Shown here: piece by piece, positions 55,946-64,000 of the stretch
How the letters are laid out: the number at the start of each line of letters is the position of its first letter
How positions within the stretch are numbered: position 1 is the first letter of the stretch
Assembly: GCA_036583965.1 (NCBI GenBank)
Contig: JAZBQD010000026.1
Span: forward strand, 2,725,400-2,789,399
Reading direction: 5' to 3'
Origin: Prunella strophiata
Lineage: Eukaryota > Chordata > Aves > Passeriformes > Prunellidae
DNA: 64,000 nt
Made by a program: the position numbers and the translations under genes
Notes under the pieces: model-generated
What the model saw: only the letters and a program-made list of their open reading frames with translations
Told to the model about the DNA's origin: nothing
Databases searched by the model: none

Positions 55946-55992
55946 GTCAAGGGCAGCTTTTACATTCCACCCAAAAGGCACCACAGTTTGAG
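55946..55992 (+). other. AMOT: AMOT 5'UTR portion of first coding exon
   Basis: These 47 nt lie between the acceptor at 55944-55945 and the ATG. The AMOT frame stays open throughout them (15 codons, with no stop before the acceptor). Confidence 0.7.
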
Positions 55993-56864
55993 ATGAGGAA
56001 TTCAGAAGAGCAAGCAGCTACGACAGTTTTACAGCGCCTGCTGCAGGAGCAGCTCCGATACGGGAACCCAAATGACAACCGCAACCTTCTCGCCTTACAC
56101 CAGCAAGCTACAGGGAATGCCCCCCCTTTCAGCAGCACCGCCAGCCCGGCCGCTCAGAACGAAGGGCTGAGCTCCCAGGACCACCAGCTCGTGACTCATG
56201 CTGCCCGCCAGGAGCCCCAGGGCCAGGAGATACAGGTGGACAACAGCATCATGGAGAAGCAGCTCTCGCCGCGGCTCCAGAACAGCGAGGACCTCCCGAC
56301 CTACGAGGAGGCCAAGGTGCAGTCGCAGTATTTCCGGGGCCAGCCGCACGCCAGCGTCGGGGCCGCCTTCTACGTCACGGGCGTCACCAACCAGAAGATG
56401 AGGACCGAAGGGCGGCCCACGGTGCAGCGGGTGAGCCCGGGGAAGGTGCACCAGGACGAAGGACTGAAGGACCTCAAGCAGGGCCACGTGCGCTCCCTGA
56501 GCGAGAGGCTGATGCAGCTGTCCCTGGCCACCAGCGGCGTCAAGGCCCACGCGCCCGTCACGAGCGCGCCGCTGTCCCCGCTGTCCCCGCTCTCTCCCCA
56601 GCAGTCCAGCGACCCTTACAAAAGTTCTGGCTCCAATGAGTTCTACAAGAACTCGGTGCAGCCCCCTTCCCAGCCCAGCATGAAAGGAATGGAGCAGCGG
56701 GGGCCTCCCCCCGAGTACCCTTACAAAAACGTGTCCACCCCGTCCATGAACTGCAAACCTCAGGATTCGGGGCATTTCTATAGTGACCATCGCATGAGCC
56801 AGCAGGGAAGATCTGATGGGCCTATGATGAGGTATCAGCATCCCCCTGAGTATGGCTCAGTCAG
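55993..56864 (+). CDS. AMOT: AMOT first coding exon (p130-specific N-terminus)
   Basis: The exon has 290 codons plus two bases, with donor GT at 56865. It contains all YAP-binding L/PPxY motifs, the LATS phosphosite and the actin-binding segment, that is, the part lacking in the p80 isoform. The middle is very GC-rich. It includes a small in-frame repeat, [14 protein letters not shown] (around 56564-56606), not present in the human protein as I recall it. Confidence 0.96.
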
Positions 56865-59800
56865 GTAAGAGACACCTTAAAACAAACCCCGTGACAGCCA
56901 CATAGGGAATGACAATATAAAACCCAGTCCGTCACCTTCACTCCTGAGGCAGGTTTTCCTTCACAAAGAGCCCCATCTTCATTGTGTGAGATGACATGTG
57001 TTCAGCTGCAACTGTCTGGAGGGACTGTTACCTGCTTCAGTAGCTGTTTTTTTACAAAAAAAAAAAAAAAAAAAAAAGATCTAAAACAAGCCAACTTGAT
57101 TTTATGGTATGGGGAAGTTCAATGCTGAGACTCCAGAGCCTCACAAAAGCTTTGCTACAAAAGCCAAAGTTATGATGTGATTAATTGTAGAAACTTGCAG
57201 TTACTTATTGCAAGACTTAAGTTGTTCTTTAATTACATCCTCCACACAAAAGATTTTTCTTAAAACTGCATCACATAGGAAAGGAGAAGGTGAATGAAAG
57301 CAATAATGGTGCAGGTAGCAAAAATCACCTCTGAGCTTCCTGTAGAGTATTTAGAATTTTATTTTTAGTGGCCTGAAGTGTAGGAAAGGAAAATGGAATA
57401 TGCTTTGTGCCTCATCCCAGGCTTGCTTGTTCAGCTTTTGCTCATTTTTCTTGCATCATTTGAAATCTCAGCCTAGTTCTGGTTCCCTCTAGATAAGGAG
57501 CTGGATTTGGCTTGAGCCAAACACGGATGTCCATGCGAGAAGATAAAGTTTTATTAAGGTGGGCTACAGCCCCAGCTTTACTTTACCTGTTCCTGTACCA
57601 TCTCATTTCTGCCTGACACCAGATGGTATCTGGTGTAGTGATTTTGGCCTCATTTTGAAGCTAAAAGGGTAATTCAGAGGAGCAACAGGAAGATATAAAT
57701 GGAGAGGTCTCTGTGAATTTGTGTTTGCACATTTTGAGGGGAGCATGAAGAAACCAGTCAGTATTTGGGAGCAGAGTTTGAGCCTTAGGGAGTTTGAATG
57801 TGCTCAGAACCTTCCTAGCCCTATGAGGAGCTATTTTCAGAGTTTGTCCACCATTGTTTGTGATCTGAAATGACTTCAGCAGCATACAAGCCTGATGAAA
57901 AGGCCCTTTGATCTGGCTAAATAAATAATAAAGAGGCCAGGAAAAGGGGAAGTAAAGGGTTTAGGGGGGGTAATGATTGTAGAAGCTCGCTGCTAATGTT
58001 TTTGCAGATTCAAAGGCCTCAAACCTCTGTGCACACGGGATAGAGAAGCAGCTCCTCAGTGGTTCTGCTGCATCAGAAATACTCCTTATATTCTATGCAG
58101 TGAGATGTAGCCTGCTTGCTGTTCAAGGGAGAGGTATTTGAAAACACGCCAACAGTCAGCTCCTCTAGACAGGGTGATTTTTGTCTGTATTGGATGGATC
58201 CTGGCTGCTTTGAAAGAACATGGTGGGGGGAAGGAGGGGGAGGAGAAAGGTTCAGCTGGCAAGGTTTCCAGTAGGGGAAGCAACTGAAATTTGTCTTCAA
58301 AGCACTGGGAATCTAATGAGGTTACTTTTTAACCTAAATAGCTGCACAGAGGAGAGGTTTCCTTTGCAGGCAAATGCTGGAGCAGTAGAACAATTGCAAG
58401 ACTAATCCATAAATTACAGAGCAGCCTAGCAAAGGAAGGGAGCGAGTCCTCTATTCCCCTCCCTCTCCCACATGCTGTAAGAGAAACTGTCATTTAGACA
58501 AGAAACCTTCTGTGTTGCTAAAGGTGCAGCTGGGTGATGGTGTGGGGATTTTAAAGGCAAACAGCTCCGGGGAGAGCTTTTGCCTCGCACCAGGAGCGTC
58601 CTTGCAGTCTCCAGTTTTCCTGCACCGCGTTTATCGGGATTCATTTGGATTGGTAAATGTGTGCATTTTTTGAATTGTGCGTCAAGGAAACAAAGCCCCT
58701 TCTCTCTGCTCCCGAAGCCACACCCTTTGCTGCGGGTTTTTCCCCTCATTGTTCGGGGGAATTTGAGGGTGACCTAATGATGCGGTTAAATAAAACTCGT
58801 TGAGCAAGATAAACATTGGGGAATTCACAGCATTCTCATGCTTCACCCTCCCCAGTCTGGGAAAGGAATGGGCTGTGTGGTAAGTTTAAACCAGTCTGCA
58901 AACAGTTTGCCTCACCTGCTCCTGGGCGGTGTAAGTTTGGGAACAGTGTATGTTGGTAATGATGTTGGTTTAATGTAAATACCGGGCATGCCGGAGGCAT
59001 CTCTGCTGTTATTTGGAAATTTTAAAGAAAGTTTAGAAGAGGGCTGGCCCGCATGTGAGGCTCCAGAGTTGGGTTCTCTCCCTTAATACTTCAACTGCAA
59101 TTTAGCAACCCTCCAGTTTAAGAAGCACAGGTGCCTTGGGCTCCGTGTCCTGGGGGCTGCAAGGGCTCCTGTGGCAGCACAGCGAGAGCTGGAGCAGGTT
59201 TGAGTGCACAGAAAGCTCCTGTCTGATGCATTTTTGTGTGCAGAGGAAGCTCCTGTCTGATGCATTTTTGGGTGCAGAGGAAGCTCCTGTCTGATGCATT
59301 TTTGGGTATAGAGGAGGCTCCTTCTGATGCATTTTTGGGTGCAGAGGAAGCGCCTCTCTATTGCATTTTTTGGGTGCAGAGGAAGCACCTGTCTGATGCA
59401 GTTTTGGGTGTAGAGGAGGCTCCTTCTGATGCATTTTTGGGTGCAGAGGAAGCTCCTTGTCTCTCCGATTCAAGCACCATCCTCTGTCTGGAGCCCAAGT
59501 GACTGAGCTCCTGCTGTGGTGATTAATCCCATCGACTTCACAGAAAGGTTTTGAGAGGGAGGTCTGCAGAATTTGTCCCATAATTAGTAAATCACTCTGT
59601 GCACTGCGTTCCCCTGAGCAGCATCAAAGTGGGGGCTAATCAGGTGTGACTGGGCAGCAGAACAAAAATTCCTGGGTTTGATTTCGGCTGTGTAATGGAG
59701 TGGAGCCTGCTCCCTCCCGCAGGCAGCATTTCCTGGTTTGTGCAGGAGGGGAACTGGAGCTTCTTGAACATGAAACAGGCAGGAGAAGCTGGGAAGGCAG

Positions 59801-62800
59801 AAAAAACCTTAACGAGCCAGAGACCTTTCCTGATCCCTTCATTCTTCTGCCTTCCCCACTGTGCTGCTCTGCCACAGATCTTGTGTGTGACCCTCTGTGC
59901 TGGCAGTCTGAGCACCCCATGGCTGCAGGGCTGCCCTGATTCCCTGTCTCTGTCCTCCTGCCCGAAAAGCTGAGGTGACCCTGGTGGCTGCAGAGCCATA
60001 AATCCAGGTTTGTACTTGGCCTGTGTGGGGGGTTCCTCTGGTCCACGCCAGAGAGCAGAAATTCCTGCATGGTGCACAGAGAAGTGGCCAGTAAAGTTAT
60101 GCTTTCAAACCCAAACATTTGTGGGGATCATTGATCTAAGGTTTTTTTTCCCCCTGCATTTAGTTTATTCAGGTCTCTGTGACACTGAGGCAAATGGAAG
60201 GAGATTGTGTAATTTTGTTGTATATGTGTTTTGAGAGTCTGCATCTTTTCTGAAGTGGTTGGTTCAGATAAAATTGTAATTGCTATTGCGGGGTTACCTG
60301 AGGACTCATTCTCTCGTGGAGGGAATTTTTCTGCTACCATTTTATCAGCAATACTATTAAGTGACACCAATAGTCATTTTTACCTTTACATTTTGCAGTG
60401 TAGCATAAAAACATTTAAAAATCCAAATTTCTGACTTTCTCAACCCAAAATTGCTTTACCAGAGAAATAAATTCTTCATTTCTCTTGTTAATATAAAGAA
60501 AGCCCAGAGCCAGGTGTTTTTTACCCACAAAATGTATGTAAGTATTTTATAAGACAAAATTGTAAATAGTGGCAATGCCAAAAAGTTCTTTGAATGTGTA
60601 TGTAAAAGTTTGCATGCAAGATCTTAAAAAGTCTGGTGTCACTGTGAGGTTACTACGATTTTTAAATATCATTTTTTTTAAAGGTAGGATGCATTAACCC
60701 AGCTGTGCTGTCTCGTTCTGCTGGGAATATAAATGCATTTGTGACATTTTGGAAGCCCTAATGCTGTTGGCAATGCCACAGAACTAGAGGCTCCAAGCTC
60801 TCATGTTCTAGCTTGAGCCCACAAGATTGGTCTAATTTCAAGACTATGAGAGGCTTTGGATGTGAGTGCCAAGATGCTGGAATTCTTGGAAATGTATCCT
60901 GTTTAGAAATACTCAGCCATGATTTCCTAGAGTTGTTCTTTACAATTAGGTTTAAAAAAAAAAAAAAGATCATTACAAGGCATGTCGGTTCCACTGGCCC
61001 TTCAGAATTCAAGTGCTGCTGTTGTGTTTCTTTGACCATCATTTTGTTTGTTTCATTGGTGCTTAGGATGGCAAGGTTCTGCCACTGGGTCTCTGTTGAC
61101 AGAATAACAAGATGTTTTTAGTCAAATAGCTCAAATTGTTAACATTGACATCTAAATCATCCTCATGAGGCTTATAAGATTAACTCACTGACACCAGTCT
61201 CCCTGAGTAACTGCTCCATCCAGGTTGTTTCCAGACTGGAAAAGAGTGTTTTGTAGGTTGAAAATTGTTTTTTTTGCACCCAGGAGGCAGACTGGCAATG
61301 TATTTCTTTTTGATCTAACTCTGTAGGTCATCACAGATGAAATGTCACAGCAAGGTTATTCCCTAATTGATTACAGCATCAAAGCAGAGCTGTGGTGATA
61401 GGTAAAGAATAAACTCAAGGAGATGAGTTGTTTTGAGAGGATGCAAAGTTTTAACTCTGCAACAACTGGGTGAGCTAAGAAAGCAGCTGGAAACCACCTG
61501 AGACAAACCAGGTGACCTTGAGCATGGCCTGTGCTGGTTTTGCCTCATTCTTCATTATGAGAACTGGCAAATGAAGTTAATGAAATCAGTGCAACAATAA
61601 GTAGAGCTGCCCCCCTGGGAGGAGAAGAACCAAATTGCTGTTACTAAACTGAACATTCCTGAGGAAATTAATTGCACATCACTCTTCTGCATGACCCCTG
61701 AAATTCTCATGCTGCAAATGATCATTTCTGGGGAAATACAGCTCCTGAAATGATGCTGCTGGCAGGGACCACAGTCACCTGAATGTGAGAAGGAGAGAAA
61801 CAGTAGCTAGAGCAGTGATTCTTTGTTTTTTTCTTAGTTAACAAAAGCTAGATTTGTTTCCTGATGAAGGAATTTGAGCAGGAGCTTGGAGGTTTCTCTG
61901 CTGGGAAGCAGGGCAATGAGACATGAAGGGCATGATGCTGAAATAGTGAACCCTGTGCTGGGCTGAGAGCTGCTGAACTCCCCTGTGCTGCTGCCAGATG
62001 TGAGTAGTGGGTACGAGGAGTGATTCCTTCTTTCTTGGAGAGCAGGAAGGATGGTGCTGAATGTTTGCACTTGGGCTCAGAAGCGTTTTGTGTAATCTTT
62101 TAGCTCCTAGCTCAGCTTCCTGCTCACTGTTGCCAGTTCCTCCAAGGCTTCTGGTGCTATGGGAATGCTGTGAGCTGCCTTGTCCATCCTCTGCAGGGCA
62201 GGAGTCCCTCCTGGGAGCACAGGCAGCCAGGGGGGTATTCTGTGGCAGCTCTGGCCAGGTGGAACAACAGAGTGTGCTTTTCCAGCTGCAGGGCTGAAGT
62301 GCATCCCAAAGGGTGGGAAATTTTGTCAGAGCAGCAGGAGTGTTTCAGGACATGCTGAGCTGCCAGGCTGGGTCTGCTCTGGCCTGAGCTCCATGCTCCA
62401 AGAAGAGACTGGCTGCAGCATGGAGGGGGAGGGACTTCAACTGTTAGAATAAAGAACATCCAGAGAAGTTAAAGGTTGAATGTTTTTGGAGGAGAAAGCA
62501 AATCCTGCCTCCTGAGGTTATCCAAGCATGATAAATCCACACAGTCTTCTCAGTGAGATTTCTTACTTGGCTGATGCAGCAGGAGTTGAGCTGGGGATCT
62601 CCAGAGCCTGGGAAATGTGAGAGGGTGTAGCTTGGATTTAGTTCTATGGTGGACTCAGGCATGTTATAGATTGTTAGATGTATCTCTGATAGCCTGCAGA
62701 GGTTATTGTTAGGAGCAGTAAACACACCTACTGCATAGGACAGGGCAGGTTGGAATGAAAATGCTGCTTCTGATTCTTAGGCTGGTTTTCAGATCCTTTA

Positions 62801-63771
62801 ATTGTCTCATTTAACCAGGCTGCAGTTTATTGATTGATATTTCAGAAAGCTCAGATCAGTGATGCTGGAATACTAGCATCAAGCTTAGCCAATGCTTTCA
62901 ACTCTCTATCCTGGCTGGCAGAAGAAAATTAATTGTTTTCTCGATGACAGATGGCACATTTAAGGCCAGAACAAAAGAGCCTGTTCCTAGCAGTCCTTAG
63001 TTGAGCAGTTTTATCCACAAAGTGTGGAGAAAAGTTATGAAAATAATTTTGGCCTGTAGTTGTTGATGCACTTTCTCTTAGTATTTCTGTAAAAAAAATA
63101 GTCTCAAGAGGAAACACCTCCATGCCCTTAGAATAAATTTTCTGCTAAAGATTGGATTTTGAAATGCTTTTTAAAAACAGACTTCTAAAATGGAAGAAAG
63201 CCTCACTTGAGTCTTTTGTATGGGAAGACCTGTGCACAGGAGCTACACACCTTGTCCCTGGGTTTGTGCACCTTCCTCTGCATGACTGTGATGGAGCCTG
63301 TGCTCTCTGTTTTCTAGGCAGAACCCAGATGTGCAGCTGCAGCTACAACAGAGACCACCTCACCACCACAGCCCAACTTCTTCCTTGACATCCCTGGGAT
63401 CTTTGACTTTGCTGCAGTCTCCACCACCCTCTAGGCTGTCCCCTTCCCAGCACCAGCAACCTCTGACTCCCAGCCAGGCAGATCCTGGCGTTCTGCCACG
63501 GACCCAGCAGCCTTTCTTGTCCAACCCAGTCCATCAGGGGGATCTGTACCGACTATGCCAGCCCTTCCTGGGCCCGCAGCAGCAGCAAGGAGACTCCTAC
63601 TCCATGATGCCCCGGGCCCAGCAGATCCCTTCCCCCTACCAGCAGATGCAAGTAGATCCTTTTGCCATCGTGTCCAGGGCCCAGCAAATGGTGGAAATCC
63701 TGTCGGAGGAGAACCGCTCCCTACGGCAGGAGCTGGATGGGTGCTATGAGAAAGTGGCCCGGCTGCAGAAG
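55993..63771 (+). CDS. AMOT: Angiomotin (AMOT), p130 N-terminal region, two exons (partial)
   Basis: AMOT is a cytoplasmic and tight-junction scaffold that binds F-actin, polarity proteins and YAP, and helps LATS restrain YAP. Exons 55993-56864 and 63318-63771 join in phase (AG|G, Arg291) to give 442 residues, and the gene continues off the window. The start is MRNSEEQ, as in human p130. Visible motifs are tankyrase-type RQEPQG at 72-77, LPTY at 101-104, the LATS site HVRSLS at 165-170 (phospho-Ser170, human Ser175), PPEY at 239-242 and PPEY at 284-287. From about residue 405 the coiled-coil begins ([20 protein letters not shown]). The three L/PPxY motifs that bind YAP WW domains are all intact. 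AMOTL1 and AMOTL2 are less likely because the N-terminus and the [11 protein letters not shown] context match AMOT closely. Confidence 0.96.
56865..63317 (+). other. AMOT: AMOT intron 2
   Basis: The intron is 6.45 kb. It holds an A22 tract at 57056-57077, a 34-bp minisatellite at 59213-59467 and no recognised exon. It ends with TTTTCTAG at 63317. Confidence 0.85.
59213..59467 (+). repeat. Minisatellite, about 34-bp unit, seven full copies plus a partial
   Basis: Units start at 59213, 59247, 59281, 59315, 59348, 59383 and 59417, with lengths 34, 34, 34, 33, 35, 34 and 33. A partial copy starts at 59450. The typical unit has AAGCTCCTGTCTGATGCATT followed by TTTGGGTGCAGAGG. Units are directly adjacent with no spacers. 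Copies four and seven share the same 'aggctccttctgatgc' variant, suggesting a higher-order duplication of three units. Confidence 0.93.
63318..63771 (+). CDS. AMOT: AMOT second coding exon, includes p80 start equivalent
   Basis: The exon is 454 nt with acceptor AG at 63316-63317 and donor GTAGGT at 63772. It encodes a Pro/Gln-rich linker (residues 292-386), the MMPRAQ motif and the beginning of the coiled-coil through EKVARLQK. The Met of MPRAQ (ATG 63607-63609, residue 388) corresponds to human Met410, the start of the p80 isoform, and has A at -3. The mammalian Gln/His tract is reduced to four Gln. Confidence 0.95.
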
Positions 63772-64000
63772 GTAGGTGGCTGTGGAATTCAGATATTCCC
63801 CTGTCTCTGGTCTAGTCCCTAATTGAATCATTTAATCTGCAACTGTTGGATTCCTTTGCTGAAGGGACTGATGATGTACTTTAGAGTCTTTCGTATGCAG
63901 ATTGATTAGTCTGAGTCCTGTGCCTTTGGGCATCAGCTTAACTTTGGCAGTAGATGTAATCAAAGCCTTCAGTTTTCTGCTAACAGTTCATTGATCATGC
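63772..64000 (+). other. AMOT: AMOT intron 3 (partial)
   Basis: This is the start of the next intron, which runs off the window. Nothing is recognised in it. Confidence 0.85.

Noticed and set aside
56095..56841. Minus-strand ORF of 248 codons
   Set aside because: It is the shadow of the AMOT first coding exon. The plus strand encodes recognisable AMOT motifs.
59213..59467. CRISPR-like array
   Set aside because: The repeats are directly adjacent with no unique spacers, and the genome is vertebrate.
59083..59581. Minus-strand ORF of 159 codons with repeated HPKMHQ-like units
   Set aside because: It is generated by the 34-bp minisatellite. Units vary by one base in length, so the frame is not kept by selection.

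Overview
This window is nuclear DNA from a bird, most likely a songbird. The evidence is three intron-containing vertebrate genes with well-conserved proteins, CpG-island promoters, many fragments of the avian CR1 LINE family, and one solo retroviral LTR. The passerine assignment is an inference from the look of the repeats. Nothing prokaryotic or viral is active here.

Layout, all genes on the + strand. (1) 1-9.5 kb: the last nine coding exons and 3'UTR of ATP7A, the copper-transporting P-type ATPase. The window opens inside an intron and the 5' part of the gene lies off the left edge. (2) 9.5-15 kb: intergenic DNA with CR1 fragments. (3) 15.1-26.6 kb: the complete PGK1 gene, 11 exons and 417 codons plus stop, from a CCAAT/GC-box CpG-island promoter to an AATAAA signal. 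(4) 26.6-40 kb: intergenic DNA holding an orphan CpG island at about 29.36-30.1 kb with ZNF143/SBS-like motifs and a possible first exon, but no gene body I can recognise. (5) 40.25-64 kb: the start of AMOT (angiomotin). It has a CpG-island promoter, an apparent noncoding first exon ending at 41284, a ~14.7 kb first intron, the large first coding exon (55946-56864), a 6.5 kb intron with a 34-bp minisatellite, and the second coding exon (63318-63771). The rest of AMOT lies off the right edge.

All coding exons were placed by joining reading frames across GT-AG borders. Phases agree at every junction, and the PGK1 exon sizes sum exactly to 418 codons including stop. The genes do not form an operon or a pathway. 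ATP7A loads copper into secretory cuproenzymes, PGK1 is a glycolytic enzyme, and AMOT is a Hippo-pathway and junction scaffold. ATP7A and PGK1 are also neighbours in mammals, whereas AMOT is far away on the human X.

I found no evidence of a wholly new biological system. The more interesting signals are the orphan CpG island, the placement of a sense-oriented CR1 just upstream of every CpG island in the window, a CR1 tail that appears to be absorbed into the AMOT island, the near absence of the Gln/His tract known from human AMOT, and the minisatellite in the AMOT intron.
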